Origin: Ornithinibacillus californiensis
Lineage (GTDB): Bacteria > Bacillota > Bacilli > Bacillales > Amphibacillaceae
Length of the DNA stretch: 64,000 bases
Reading direction: 5' to 3'
Assembly: GCF_001038485.1 (NCBI RefSeq)
Contig: NZ_LDUE01000035.1
Span: 1-64,000 of the forward strand
The translations under genes and the position numbers were made by a program. Below the pieces are notes generated by a model. That model was not told the origin of the DNA, ran no database searches, and was given only the letters and a program-made list of their open reading frames with translations. Positions 45,080-54,915 of this stretch are shown here, in pieces (within the stretch, counting starts at the first letter, position 1; each line of letters begins with the position of its first letter).

Positions 45080-46372
45080 TTAGCGAGAACGGTTCCTACC
45101 TGTACCTGAATTGCCTTTCGGTCGACGATTAGTAGGTTTCTTACCTGAAGAAGGCTTTGCCGAACTCCTGCCGTCTCTTCTACGACCTTCAGAGGTACTT
45201 GCTCCTTTTAATTGTTCACGGCTTACTCTATTATAGTCCTCCCGATCGGGGATACTTACCCCTTCAATCACTTGTATGTCAAATTTTTGATGAATCCCTT
45301 TTTCAATCATTCGTAGGAATTCCATATCCTTAGGAGCCACTAACGTAATGGCAACCCCGTCTCCACCTGCACGCCCAGTTCGTCCAATCCGGTGAACATA
45401 GCTTTCTGCGTCTAGTGGAATATCATAATTATAGACATGTGTCACCCCTTCTACATCAAGGCCTCGTGCAGCAACATCAGTTGCAACTAAAAATTGCGTT
45501 TTCGCCTCACGAAATCGTTTCATCGCTTTTTCGCGTTTGGACTGTGTTAAATCACCATGCAATTCGTCTGATTCATAGCCGCTTGCAATCAATGCATCGT
45601 GTAGCTTTTTAGCACGAATTTTTGTACGACAAAATATAATCGCTAAAAACGGACGATGTTCTTCAATTAAATGTAGTAAAGTAGCTTGCTTTCTTCTATC
45701 CGTTGTTTCTATAACAACTTGTTTGACCTCATCAACCGTTACAGTCTTTGCTTTCACTTCAATGAATTCTGGCTCTACCATATATTTCTTTGCTAAAGAG
45801 CGAATTTCGTTAGGCATGGTTGCGGAGAACAGCATGGTTTGTCTCGAAGAAAGTGTTTCATGAATAATGTCATCTACCTCTGGAAGAAAGCCCATATGTA
45901 ACATTTGGTCCGCTTCATCCAACACAAGCATCTGAACCGTAGAAAGATTGATGGATTCACGACGAATATGATCTAATAACCGCCCTGGTGTTGCAACGAC
46001 GATATGCGTGGCACCTTTTAACTTTTTCAACTGATGCGCCACATCCTGACCACCGTACACAGCTAACGTATGGATGCCTTCTACGTTTTCAACCATTCTC
46101 TTTATTTCTTTTGAAATTTGCTGCGCTAATTCTCTTGTTGGGATTAAAATAAGTGCTTGAACATCTGACTTTTGCACATCAATCTTTTCCAGAATCGGAA
46201 GAACAAAAGCCAATGTCTTTCCTGTACCCGTTTGTGCTTTTGCAATAACATCCTTCCCCTCCAATACGGATGGTATCGTCCGTTCTTGAATGGAAGTTGG
46301 AGTCACTATTCCTAATGACTGTAATGTATGGTTAATCTCTTTTCGAATACCAAGTTGTAAAAAGTCAGGCAA
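45080..46372 (-). CDS. DEAD-box ATP-dependent RNA helicase
   Basis: This 430-residue RNA helicase remodels RNA or ribosome assembly intermediates. Motifs in order are [28 protein letters not shown] (VLDEADQML), [16 protein letters not shown] and [11 protein letters not shown] basic Ser/Arg/Gly/Lys-rich tail of about 50 residues likely binds RNA. It resembles the smaller Bacillus cold-shock-related helicases such as YfmL or CshB, but I cannot assign which. The start is TTG 46372 with a weak ribosome site. Confidence 0.9.
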   Translation of the reverse strand: MPDFLQLGIRKEINHTLQSLGIVTPTSIQERTIPSVLEGKDVIAKAQTGTGKTLAFVLPILEKIDVQKSDVQALILIPTRELAQQISKEIKRMVENVEGIHTLAVYGGQDVAHQLKKLKGATHIVVATPGRLLDHIRRESINLSTVQMLVLDEADQMLHMGFLPEVDDIIHETLSSRQTMLFSATMPNEIRSLAKKYMVEPEFIEVKAKTVTVDEVKQVVIETTDRRKQATLLHLIEEHRPFLAIIFCRTKIRAKKLHDALIASGYESDELHGDLTQSKREKAMKRFREAKTQFLVATDVAARGLDVEGVTHVYNYDIPLDAESYVHRIGRTGRAGGDGVAITLVAPKDMEFLRMIEKGIHQKFDIQVIEGVSIPDREDYNRVSREQLKGASTSEGRRRDGRSSAKPSSGKKPTNRRPKGNSGTGRNRSR

Positions 46373-46822
46373 GGGTCATCACGTCTCTTTTCGTATATTA
46401 ATGTCCGTTTGTAATCTTAAGGCTTGTTAACTATAGCATATTAGTTAGTATTTACAGAGGGAATTGGATTATTAGTTTAGATGGAGTGTGGGGGTTATTC
46501 TCATGCCTCACCCGAGCAATTTTGAAGCACAAGAACCGTCCATCAACTTCATTTAAATAGTGACAAGGGGACAGGAACCTTCTCCCAAATTACTTGCAGC
46601 CTAAATGGGACAGTGAACCTAGCTAAGGACGCTGCCCATGTCCTATTTATCTTGTTGTGAATCAGAGAACCATGTTAATATTAGACCATTAACACTTTTT
46701 TGAACTATTAAAGAAAGTGAGCAGAGAGGGTGATTGGCTAATTATTCCTAGCTGAGTTGAGGAAATAGAAACATGAGTGAGCTTTTAGCTTAGAAAATTT
46801 AATATGAAAAAGAAAGGATGAC
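46373..46822. other. intergenic stretch with repeat debris
   Basis: No gene is seen. It contains a degenerate single arm of the GAACCGTCC repeat family (about 46505-46540), with GCACAAGAACCGTCC as at 43981. GGGGACAGGAACC (46568) and GGGACAGTGAACC (46609) look like further decayed palindromic elements. AAAGGATGAC near 46815 is the ribosome site of the next gene. Confidence 0.5.
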
Positions 46823-48259
46823 ATGATGTCTATTTTGAGTCGAGTTGAGGAGAGAGATGAGCGTAAGAGTAAGAAGAAAGGGAATAAGCTAGCCATACCA
46901 GACGTCTATGTAATTTTATTTAGTTTCTTGGTATTAGCGTATGTTGCTTCATATGTCCTTCCATCAGGTGCATATGAAAGAGTAGAGATGGATGGAATTA
47001 CACAAGTTGTTCCAGGTAGTTTTCAATATATAACAACAGATCCACTTTCCATTATGGATTTATTTAGTGCGATTCAAAAGGGATTAGTTGGTGCATCGAG
47101 TATTATTTTTATCATCATTATCGTTGGTGGAGTTATTAAAGTTATCGAACATACTGGAGCAATTGAATCAGGAATTCATACGCTTCTCCAAAAATCCAAA
47201 GGAAATCGAAACCTACTCATTTTTACTTTTGGTACGATTTTTGCAGTGATTTCTACCATGGGGATTGCACCTAACCTTACCGTTGCCTTTGTTCCAATTG
47301 GTATCTTGCTAGCACAAAAATTAAAGCTAGATCCGGTTATCGGAGTGGCAATGGTGTTCTTAGGTGCCTATTCAGGATTTACAGGTGGTGTTTTTGATCC
47401 AGTTGTTACAGTTATGGGGCAAATGATTGCAGGTCTTCCTATATTCTCTGGCGTTTATTTTAGGGTCATCATATTTGTAGCCTTTGTGTCTACTACGATT
47501 ATCTATATAAGTAGATACGCGAAGAAGATGAGCTACGATTCTTCTACTAATTTGTTAAGCAAATCTAGCAAACTGAATAATGAAAGGGAAATGGAAGATG
47601 TTACACCTTTTACCCATTCACATAAATTAATCATCCTATTATTTTTCGCAGCGATAGGCCTGTTTCTATATGGTTCCTTACAATTTGGATGGTCCATTAA
47701 CGAACTTTCTGCAATTTTTCTCATGTTAGCTATGCTTGTTGCTTTCGTTGCACGAATTAATCCAAATCAGTTTGTAAGAGTATTTATGGAAGGTGCCGGC
47801 AGGGTGATGTATGGTGCCTTGGTTGTTGGTGTAGCTGGAGCGGTTATTGTCGTATTACAAGATGCACACCTGGTCGACTCGATCGTGTACGTAGTATCTA
47901 CTGCATTGGAAGACTTAACACCAGTCGTATCGATGGTGATGTTATACGTATTCAATTTAATATTCAATGGAATTGTATCTTCTGGATCTGCACAGGCTGC
48001 CATTGTTATGCCGATTATGGTTCCTATTGGCGATATGCTAGAAGTGACAAGACAATCCGTGTTTATAACATTTAAGTTAGGGGATGCGGTAACGAATATT
48101 ATTACCCCTTTATCCGGAACATTAATGGCTTGTCTGGCAATTGCAAAAGTATCGTATGTTAAATGGGTAAAGTTTGTATTTCCGTTACTACTCATCTGGT
48201 TAGTTCTTGGGGGCGTATTTGTAGCAGTTGCTGTTATGATTAATTATGGGCCGTTTTAA
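46823..48259 (+). CDS. YfcC-family membrane carrier (C4-dicarboxylate/basic-amino-acid type)
   Basis: This secondary transporter has about 12 hydrophobic segments. An N-terminal IPDVYVILFSFLVLAYVASY region and the SGAYERVEMDG loop are typical of the YfcC/DcuC-like family. Family members move dicarboxylates, amino acids or peptides, and the substrate is not known here. Length 478. ATG 46823 follows AAAGGATGAC. An M20 peptidase follows 46 bp downstream, suggesting import of an N-acyl amino acid or small peptide that is then hydrolysed. Confidence 0.85.
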   Translation: MMSILSRVEERDERKSKKKGNKLAIPDVYVILFSFLVLAYVASYVLPSGAYERVEMDGITQVVPGSFQYITTDPLSIMDLFSAIQKGLVGASSIIFIIIIVGGVIKVIEHTGAIESGIHTLLQKSKGNRNLLIFTFGTIFAVISTMGIAPNLTVAFVPIGILLAQKLKLDPVIGVAMVFLGAYSGFTGGVFDPVVTVMGQMIAGLPIFSGVYFRVIIFVAFVSTTIIYISRYAKKMSYDSSTNLLSKSSKLNNEREMEDVTPFTHSHKLIILLFFAAIGLFLYGSLQFGWSINELSAIFLMLAMLVAFVARINPNQFVRVFMEGAGRVMYGALVVGVAGAVIVVLQDAHLVDSIVYVVSTALEDLTPVVSMVMLYVFNLIFNGIVSSGSAQAAIVMPIMVPIGDMLEVTRQSVFITFKLGDAVTNIITPLSGTLMACLAIAKVSYVKWVKFVFPLLLIWLVLGGVFVAVAVMINYGPF

Positions 48260-48305
48260 AGAGCCAGAGAATAGAAAAATAGATAGAGTTTAGTTGAGGA
48301 GAGGA

Positions 48306-49469
48306 ATGGAAGATATGAAACAAAAGGTGATGGACTATATTAATCATAGTAGAGATGAGATGTTGGCTCTATGGGAACAACTAGTAAATGTGGAAAGTGC
48401 AAAAGATCATAAAGATGGAATTGATACATTAGTAGATAAAGTAGCTGAAATTTTAAAAGAAGAGGGTTTCCGTACGAAAATTATCACCTATGAAAAGGCA
48501 GGAAATGCTGTCGTTGCTGAATTTGGAGATGTAGAACAGGCTAAACCAATTCTTTTTATTGGCCATGTTGATACCGTATTTCCAAAAGGATTCTTACATG
48601 ATCATCCTTTTCATATCAAGGATGGGAAAGCATATGGACCGGGAATCCTGGATATGAAAGGTGGCGTCGTCTCCATCTTGTATGCAATAAAAGCATTGAG
48701 AGCGGGCAAGTTTGATTATCCATTGAAGGTAATCATTGTAGGGGATGAAGAGGATGCCCATATGAACTCTGATGTTAAAGCTATGTTACTTGAGGAATCA
48801 AAAAATGGATTATGTGCGTTTAATACGGAGACTGGAAGCTTAGAAAATAATCTATCTATCGGAAGAGCCGGTGGATCTGTCTATGAGTTAGAAGTGAGCG
48901 GGGTAGCGAGTCATACGGGTATCGACTGGATAAGTGGACGGAATGCGATTATAGAATTATCGAAAAAGATGATTGAAATTGATGCAGCTTCGAACCATGA
49001 TGAAGGATATACCTTTAATGTTACATTAGTTGAAGGTGGTACAGCAGCAAATACTTGTCCTGATTATGCCAAAGCTACAATCGGAACACGCTGTCAAACA
49101 GCAGCCCAACAGAAAATGATGTATGATACATTAGAAGCGATTAGTGCTAAAACATTTATTGAAGGTACGGAAACGACCTTAACGTATATGGGTGGTTTTG
49201 ACCCAATGGAAGTGACAGAAAGGAATAAAAGGCTATTTGAAGTAATTAAGGCAACTGCACAGGAGCTAGATATGGATGTACCGAATGCAGTTGTTAGTCA
49301 AGGAAGCTCGGATTCTGCATATGCTACATTAGCTGGTGTACCTACTGTTTGTTCTTTAGGGCCAGTAGGAGAAGGAAATCATACACCACATGAATATGCA
49401 GTGGTAGATTCGTTGTTTGAACGGTGTAAGCTTTTAGCAATTTCTGTTTTGAATTTGTCTCGTTTATAA
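48306..49469 (+). CDS. M20-family metallopeptidase (glutamate carboxypeptidase-like)
   Basis: This zinc-dependent hydrolase has metal-ligand motifs FIGHVDTVFPKG, GPGILDMKGG, GDEEDAH and a late GNHTPHEYA. The dimerisation domain contains GVASHTGIDW. Length is 387 from ATG 48306 (GAGGAG 4 nt upstream; ATG 48315 is also possible). Like carboxypeptidase G2 relatives, it may remove a C-terminal Glu or cleave an acyl-amino acid. It forms an operon with the YfcC carrier, followed by a strong terminator. Confidence 0.87.
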   Translation: MEDMKQKVMDYINHSRDEMLALWEQLVNVESAKDHKDGIDTLVDKVAEILKEEGFRTKIITYEKAGNAVVAEFGDVEQAKPILFIGHVDTVFPKGFLHDHPFHIKDGKAYGPGILDMKGGVVSILYAIKALRAGKFDYPLKVIIVGDEEDAHMNSDVKAMLLEESKNGLCAFNTETGSLENNLSIGRAGGSVYELEVSGVASHTGIDWISGRNAIIELSKKMIEIDAASNHDEGYTFNVTLVEGGTAANTCPDYAKATIGTRCQTAAQQKMMYDTLEAISAKTFIEGTETTLTYMGGFDPMEVTERNKRLFEVIKATAQELDMDVPNAVVSQGSSDSAYATLAGVPTVCSLGPVGEGNHTPHEYAVVDSLFERCKLLAISVLNLSRL

Positions 49470-49518
49470 CGTAAAACCTCAGCGTGAAACGACAGAACCA
49501 TGGCGCTGGAAAAGATTG

Positions 49519-49569
49519 GTCTACCACCTAGGACTTTAGGTAATTTCTAGTTGGTAGACTCGATTTTTG
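49519..49569 (+). terminator. intrinsic terminator of the carrier-peptidase operon
   Basis: GTCTACCA pairs with TGGTAGAC, with an inner CCTA/TAGG stem, followed by TCGATTTTT. Confidence 0.8.
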
Positions 49570-49609
49570 CTAAGAGGGACATGTATACAACTCATTCCAC
49601 TTAACTAAG

Positions 49610-49880
49610 ATGGGAGTGTAATATAATTATTAATTCATATTCAATAGACTCAAACTTCTTTTTTGAATCCTCAAAAGCCTTATTAATATTCTCTAAATCA
49701 TAGAGGAAAGACATTCTCTTATGACGGCTTAAAAACAAAAGTAGTCTTCACAGGTAATGATATAAGAGTCGGTTTTTCTAAATAATCGAAATCCAAAGGG
49801 ATAGCAAAAAAACGCTATCTCTTTCCTTTTTATAGGTAATTTATTAAGAAAATATAAGTAAGATATGCTTTAAAAGTAGT
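49610..49880. other. stretch with possible gene remnants and a plus-strand terminator
   Basis: A plus-strand frame reads YDGLKTKVVFTGNDIRVGFSK and stops at about 49785 without a start. It is followed by GATAGC/GCTATC with a T-rich tail (about 49801-49832), as if the tail of a lost gene with its terminator. A minus-strand ORF of 38 residues also exists. No family is recognised, and neither is annotated as a gene. Confidence 0.3.
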
Positions 49881-49883
49881 ATT

Positions 49884-50972
49884 TTAATATTTCTCTTCCC
49901 AAATCCAAATTGGTTCCTGCAACACAATCGAAGTAAGATTCCGATTCATGGATTTTGATTTATTGGTCGCTTCATTACTTAATACAATGACCGTAATCCC
50001 CTTATCTCGTAAAAGAGTGACATAGTGACGGAATCCGCTCGGGTATCCACCAGAATGTCCTACGGCTTCATATCCCATTACATTCTGAGTTTCCCATCCA
50101 TAACCATATTCATATGGAAACTTCTTAAAATGAGTAGTTCCCATCAACTCATCTGATTCAGCAGAAATAAGCACGTGATCTCTGATAGCCTGATAAAAAA
50201 GGGCTAGATCCTCAGCTGTTGAGATAATGTTTCCTGCAGCAAATGCCGCTGAATTATCTATAAACGGTCCTTCTTCACCATTAACATGCCCAATTGCTGC
50301 CGGGATTCCTTCTTTTAAAGAGAACATGGAATTCGCCATTCCACTTGGTTTAAAGATATGCTCTTCCATATAATCTTCATAGGTTAATCCGCTAACTTTT
50401 TCAATAATCATCCCTAACATTACGTAACCAGTATTACTATATTGAAAACTCTCTCCTGGGGTAAATAACAACTCCGCATCTTGAGTAACTTTTACAATGT
50501 CCTCTGGATTCCATTCTTTACTAAAGTCAAAATTAAAATCAGGACTAAGATAATCTGGGATTCCGGAACTATGACTAAGTAGATGGCCAACGGTAATTTT
50601 GTCTGCATTGGGGTATTCCGGGAAATATGTACGGATTGGTTCATCTATGGATAACAATTGCTCCTCCACTAACTGCATAATTGCAATAGCGGTAAAGGTC
50701 TTTGTTAAAGATGCGATTTGAAAGTGGGTACTTGGGGTGTTCGGAATATCTGCTCCTGCCAGTCCATAGCCTTTTTTGAATACTTCCTCATTATCTTGTG
50801 AAATTAAAACAACTCCCTGAAAACCTTCCTCTATGAGATATTGGTCTAACTGTTCTGGTAGGGTTCCACTGAGGTCATTATGATTGTCTCTTCCTATTAA
50901 TAAAAGTAGTACCATTGCAATTAGTAAAATAGATATCAAGCTAATCAATGTGATTTTAAAGAGCTTTTTCAT
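49884..50972 (-). CDS. membrane-anchored serine hydrolase (class C beta-lactamase fold)
   Basis: After a single N-terminal membrane helix (about 5-27) comes a beta-lactamase/penicillin-binding-like domain. It has SLTK as the SxxK catalytic motif, YSNTGYVML as the YxN motif and HSGGYPSG as the third element. Length 362. It probably acts outside the membrane on peptidoglycan or D-amino acid peptides, or as an esterase. Monocistronic. Not evidence of antibiotic resistance by itself. Confidence 0.85.
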   Translation of the reverse strand: MKKLFKITLISLISILLIAMVLLLLIGRDNHNDLSGTLPEQLDQYLIEEGFQGVVLISQDNEEVFKKGYGLAGADIPNTPSTHFQIASLTKTFTAIAIMQLVEEQLLSIDEPIRTYFPEYPNADKITVGHLLSHSSGIPDYLSPDFNFDFSKEWNPEDIVKVTQDAELLFTPGESFQYSNTGYVMLGMIIEKVSGLTYEDYMEEHIFKPSGMANSMFSLKEGIPAAIGHVNGEEGPFIDNSAAFAAGNIISTAEDLALFYQAIRDHVLISAESDELMGTTHFKKFPYEYGYGWETQNVMGYEAVGHSGGYPSGFRHYVTLLRDKGITVIVLSNEATNKSKSMNRNLTSIVLQEPIWIWEEKY

Positions 50973-51178
50973 TCAACGTCCCCCAATCTATATTGGCTCT
51001 TAATTCCTTTAATTATATTGCTTACTAGGGGTGGTGTAAATACAAAATATTCCAAAAACTGACATAGTTTAGTTCCTTTTTCACTTCAGATTGTCGTCGT
51101 CATTCTAAATCAATAGAAGTAACCGCCCCCGTGACAAGGTTTTGCGATTACTTCTTATTTGATATAACAACTTAAGAT

Positions 51179-51493
51179 GTGGTACTTAGTAGTTTTAGCT
51201 ACTACGTACAGTTTGAATGGAACAAACTAATTTTACCATTAGGTTCTCTATTTATGATATGGCTCATTGTGAAATATCTTAGATGTAATATAAAAGATAT
51301 CCCCCAAAAATTAATTATTGAATATTCATCCGCTTATTCTTATTCAGCAGATACTCAATTTTATTATCTGCTCTTAGCAGTACTTGTTTTATTTCTTTTA
51401 TTTGTTCTTCCTTTTGAATCATTTCCGACACCCCCATCTTTTATTACTTACACTTTAAAAGATGGAGTTAACTCCATGTCAATATTTTTTTAA
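51179..51493 (+). CDS. doubtful membrane protein fragment
   Basis: This 104-residue ORF has two hydrophobic segments (LILPLGSLFMIWLIVKYL and LLLAVLVLFLLFVLPF). It starts at GTG with no ribosome site, so it may be the remains of a larger gene. No family is recognised. Confidence 0.3.
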   Translation: MVLSSFSYYVQFEWNKLILPLGSLFMIWLIVKYLRCNIKDIPQKLIIEYSSAYSYSADTQFYYLLLAVLVLFLLFVLPFESFPTPPSFITYTLKDGVNSMSIFF

Positions 51494-51559
51494 TAAGTAG
51501 TTTCAAAGTTTCAAGAGTGAGGAACTTTTTCCAGATAGCGTGAATTGATCGCTACTGTT

Positions 51560-52546
51560 TCACTTCTTTAAATTCTGATTCTCGATAAATTTTTCAAAGT
51601 CATCATTTGTATTTTGTTGAATCCGGTTTTGATTATACTTTTCGTATTCTTGTACTGCTATCTTATCCGCAACGGCATTTGAGACCTTTCCGGCATTTTC
51701 TAGAATTTCACGATCATTGAATTGCAGAAATGCATTTAGTTTATCAATCCAATCCTTCATATACATTGGACGTTGCCTTTCAGCCTGATCCTCTGCATAA
51801 TCTAAATACATTGTAACAATTCGATTAAGCGACTTTAACTCCTTTTCAGATAAGTAATTTTTAGCAACCGTAACATCTCGCTTGCGTACTTTATCACCTT
51901 TCCATGAAGTGAGTCCCATGTTTTCTCTCCCTGCATTTGCTCTTTCTACTATGAGTTCAGCAGCCGTCTGACCATGGATTGCAAAATGAAGTTTATTTTG
52001 AACCGTTGAGAAAAATTCCTGTGTAATTTCTGCATTTGAATCATAATCAATCGATGTAGCATAAATGTCTGTAATCTTTTGATAGAACCTTTTTTCTGAA
52101 GCACGAATATCACGGATTCTTTCAAGTAATTCATCAAAATAGTCTTGTCCAAAATTACGCATGTCTTTCAAACGATCATCATCCATCGTAAAACCTTTGA
52201 CAAGGTATTCATTTAAGCGTTCTGTTGCCCATTGACGGAACTGTGTGCCTCGATGGGAACGAACTCGGTATCCGATTGCTATGATCATTTCGAGATTGTA
52301 GTGTTTTGTCTTATAACCTTTTCCATCTTTTGCAGTTGTCAAGTAAAACTTGACAACTGAATCCTCATCTAATTCCTCTTCATCAATAATATTTTTAATA
52401 TGAAGGCTGATATTCTGCTTAGTCGATTGATACATTTCTGCTATCGCCTTTTGCGTCATCCAAACTGTCTCATTCTCCAATCTAACATCTATTTTTGTGT
52501 TTCCGTCCTCAGTTTGATAGATTAAGATATCTGTTTTATTATTCAT
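51560..52546 (-). CDS. RhuM-family protein
   Basis: Its N-terminal DNA-binding-like region (TVWMTQKAIAEMYQSTKQNI) and central RhuM part (GYRVRSHRGTQFRQWATERL) define the RhuM family, often found in pathogenicity and mobile islands. The C-terminus is helical with no catalytic motif I can see. Length is 328 from ATG 52546, with GGAGG 8 nt upstream. The N-terminal region is clearly related to that of the protein at 52567-53235, with which it is cotranscribed (20-bp gap). Confidence 0.85.
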   Translation of the reverse strand: MNNKTDILIYQTEDGNTKIDVRLENETVWMTQKAIAEMYQSTKQNISLHIKNIIDEEELDEDSVVKFYLTTAKDGKGYKTKHYNLEMIIAIGYRVRSHRGTQFRQWATERLNEYLVKGFTMDDDRLKDMRNFGQDYFDELLERIRDIRASEKRFYQKITDIYATSIDYDSNAEITQEFFSTVQNKLHFAIHGQTAAELIVERANAGRENMGLTSWKGDKVRKRDVTVAKNYLSEKELKSLNRIVTMYLDYAEDQAERQRPMYMKDWIDKLNAFLQFNDREILENAGKVSNAVADKIAVQEYEKYNQNRIQQNTNDDFEKFIENQNLKK

Positions 52547-52566
52547 CTCCAACACCTCCAAGAAAT

Positions 52567-53235
52567 TCACTTTGACATCCTAACGTTCATTTTTAAAAGT
52601 AACTTAATAACCTGATTTAGTCCTTGTAATTCCTTCCCCTCATTAACCCTAATAAATTGAACTCCTAACAATTCCTCAATGTATTCTTGGCGTATTTTAT
52701 CGACCTTTATTTGTTTTTTGTGATGTTTTTCATCATATTCAATTACTAATTCTAATTGTGGTATATAAAAATCAACCATGTAATTGTCCACTTTATATTG
52801 ATAATAAATATCAACAATTCCTTCTAAAGAATTATTTAGTATTTCTCCAAATCTGCGTTCTTTAATTGGTACAAATATTAAGAACTCTTTTTTCACACCA
52901 TTTATTTGTGCGAATTTAATAAGATTATTAAATTCCTCAAAATATTGGCCTCTTGTAGCGATATTAAAAATAATATCTAAATTATAATGTAAAATTTTCC
53001 TTTTTACTTTCCTAGTTCCTTCCTTATTTTGAACTATGTAATACCTAGTATCTTGAAGTAAATCTAAAATTCTACTAATATTTTTCAAATGAATTGTTAT
53101 ATTTTGCGGAGTGGTTTGGTAAAGTGCTGCTACTGCTTTCTGTGTCATCCAAACTGTTCCATCTGCTATTTTAACTTCTACTGATGTATTCCTGCCCTCT
53201 GGTTGATAGATCAAGGTTTTAATATTATTTAACAT
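52567..53235 (-). CDS. RhuM-like N-terminus fused to a Vsr/DUF559-type nuclease domain
   Basis: Residues 1-55 match the RhuM N-terminus (TVWMTQKAVAALYQTTPQNI). The C-terminal part looks like a PD-(D/E)xK nuclease of the Vsr/DUF559 kind: a Glu near 131, VDFYIPQ (Asp155), VIEYDEKHH (Glu167/Asp169, His171-172) and the end strand GVQFIRVNE. It is therefore probably a DNA nuclease whose targeting uses the RhuM-type domain. Length 222. AAGGAAGG lies 7 nt before ATG 53235. First of two linked genes beyond the rlmH 3' end. Confidence 0.75.
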   Translation of the reverse strand: MLNNIKTLIYQPEGRNTSVEVKIADGTVWMTQKAVAALYQTTPQNITIHLKNISRILDLLQDTRYYIVQNKEGTRKVKRKILHYNLDIIFNIATRGQYFEEFNNLIKFAQINGVKKEFLIFVPIKERRFGEILNNSLEGIVDIYYQYKVDNYMVDFYIPQLELVIEYDEKHHKKQIKVDKIRQEYIEELLGVQFIRVNEGKELQGLNQVIKLLLKMNVRMSK

Positions 53236-53352
53236 TGCTCTACCTTCCTTTTCGACTTTCTACTATGTATAATTATATCATAATATCACTGAATCCCTGA
53301 ACAAAAACAGAACATTCATTCCCGTGTTAATAACTATTTCTAAAACAAATAT

Positions 53353-53390
53353 AAAACCCCTTCAGACTTGTTATAAAATCCTTAGGGGCT
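53353..53390 (-). terminator. terminator of rlmH
   Basis: On the minus strand AGCCCCTAAGG is paired imperfectly with CTGAAGGGG(TTTT). It lies 70 bp beyond the rlmH stop. Confidence 0.5.
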
Positions 53391-53458
53391 GTTAACTTAT
53401 TATTTAATTTGCTCTAACACAGTATTGCATACTTCAACTTCTACTATCTGCTTTACCA

Positions 53459-53938
53459 CTATTTATGATAAGGTTCATTCCTTATTATCCGAAACCCCCG
53501 ATAAACCTGCTCCAACAAAACAAGCCGCATCAACTGATGAGGAAACGTCATCTTCGAAAAAGACAACGCATAATCACTCCGCTTCTGAACTTCTTCACTA
53601 ATCCCCAGCGATCCACCAATCACAAACGCAAGCTTACTCTTCCCATACGTCGCTAGCTCATCCATTTTAGCTGCTAGCTGCTCGGAACTTATCATCTTTC
53701 CACCGATTTCAAGCGTGATGACATACGTATCCTGTCCGATATGGGAAAGAATCCGCTCGCCTTCCTTCCGCTTCACCTCAACCATTTCCGCTTCGCTCAT
53801 ATTTTCCGGAGCCTTCTCATCCGCTACCTCGACAATATCCACCTTGGCATATGACGTTAGCCGCTTCAAATACTCATCGATCGCTTGCTTCAAATACTTT
53901 TCTTTCAATTTCCCTACCGATATAATCGTTATTTTCAT
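53459..53938 (-). CDS. rlmH: 23S rRNA (pseudouridine-1915-N3) methyltransferase
   Basis: RlmH methylates pseudouridine 1915 in helix 69 of 23S rRNA using SAM. The 159-residue SPOUT protein is full length. It starts [17 protein letters not shown], contains [13 protein letters not shown] in the SAM knot, and ends [10 protein letters not shown]. The 3' end codes for PYHK, the same place where SCC elements insert in staphylococci. The ribosome site lies upstream of ATG 53938. It is normally a single-copy core gene near the replication origin. Confidence 0.97.
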   Translation of the reverse strand: MKITIISVGKLKEKYLKQAIDEYLKRLTSYAKVDIVEVADEKAPENMSEAEMVEVKRKEGERILSHIGQDTYVITLEIGGKMISSEQLAAKMDELATYGKSKLAFVIGGSLGISEEVQKRSDYALSFSKMTFPHQLMRLVLLEQVYRGFRIIRNEPYHK

Positions 53939-54105
53939 GACTCGTACCGTCCTTTTTCATTCTTCTTTTATTAGTGTATCAAACCAGCCGTAATTTAACA
54001 CGTGAGCTTCCTTTTTAAAAATACCTAAATCCATGTGAACAAAATGTAACCATTCTGTGAGATATTCTTGAACATTTAGATATGGGGCATTTAAGTGATT
54101 CAAAT

Positions 54106-54127
54106 CACTGTGAAGTACATCACAGTG
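54106..54127. promoter_or_regulatory. candidate Fnr-type binding site
   Basis: TGTGA-N6-TCACA at 54109-54124 is a perfect match to the Bacillus Fnr/CRP-family consensus and is extended to CACTGTGA/TCACAGTG. A second palindrome AGTGATT/AATCACT overlaps on the left. It lies about 100 bp upstream of the PAS gene, with TAAGAT-like -10 sequences about 20-30 bp downstream, a class II activator position. Confidence 0.6.
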
Positions 54128-54224
54128 CGCTACCATGAAAATAAGATAACCAATCACCTAGATATAGGCGATACTTATCTCACATATATTTTATTTTCTA
54201 TTCTCATAAAGGAGATTGATAGAT

Positions 54225-54698
54225 ATGAACAAACTGTCCGAATTAATTAGTCCAGAAGCAGTGATCAATTTTGAAACGGGTGCCATTAAAGCAAGCACGC
54301 TAGATGCCATCATTAATCTATTACCATTTGAAATGGGTTTCTGCGATGCGGACGATATTTTCCGCTGGTATTCCAATAATCCAGACCGCGTTCATGGTCG
54401 CCGTACATCAGCGATTGGTCGCCATGTGCTAGAGCTTCATCCAAGAATGGCTCACCATGTTGAAAAGTTGTTGAATGATTTCCGTTCAGGCGCACGTGAC
54501 GAATGGGAATTTTGGTTCCCGAAACGCTCAGGCGCAGACGCTGGCCAAATCTACCAAAAGTTCATGGCCGTACGCGATGAAAATGGGAAATACCTAGGCT
54601 GTATGGATGTGACCGTTAATATCGATATTTTCAAAGATAAAGACGGGAAACATACACCGGAAACAATTGATGAATTTATAGCAGTAAAGCCTAAATAA
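54225..54698 (+). CDS. PAS-domain protein
   Basis: This 157-residue single PAS domain (FEMGFCDADDIFRWYSNNPD through GKYLGCMDVTVNID) resembles the PAS_10 type seen with DUF438 or hemerythrin-type proteins. It has no output domain, so it probably binds a small ligand or a partner protein. ATG 54225 is spaced from AAGGAG by about 10 nt; TTG 54216 is too close. The Fnr-type site upstream suggests induction under low oxygen. Followed by a strong terminator. Confidence 0.8.
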   Translation: MNKLSELISPEAVINFETGAIKASTLDAIINLLPFEMGFCDADDIFRWYSNNPDRVHGRRTSAIGRHVLELHPRMAHHVEKLLNDFRSGARDEWEFWFPKRSGADAGQIYQKFMAVRDENGKYLGCMDVTVNIDIFKDKDGKHTPETIDEFIAVKPK

Positions 54699-54730
54699 TA
54701 TATTTCTTTCTCATTCTGAGAAGTTGCTGG

Positions 54731-54767
54731 AAAACACATTGGATCGCCCCCTTCCAATGTGTTTTTA
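54731..54767 (+). terminator. intrinsic terminator
   Basis: AACACATTGGA pairs perfectly with TCCAATGTGTT across 9 nt, followed by TTTATAT. Confidence 0.88.
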
Positions 54768-54915
54768 TATTGGCCTCCAACCCCAAGCCGCACTAGCCAT
54801 TTATCTACTAAATCTATCAATCAATCGCACATTTTCTACTAATTCCATCAACCAACTACACGTACACCACTAGTTTTCATATAGTGTAGTAAATCTAGTA
54901 AAAGGAGGGTAATCC

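Noticed and set aside
53957-54157. 66-residue minus-strand ORF upstream of rlmH
   Set aside because: There is no ribosome site, and it crosses the Fnr-type palindromes, which explain that interval better.
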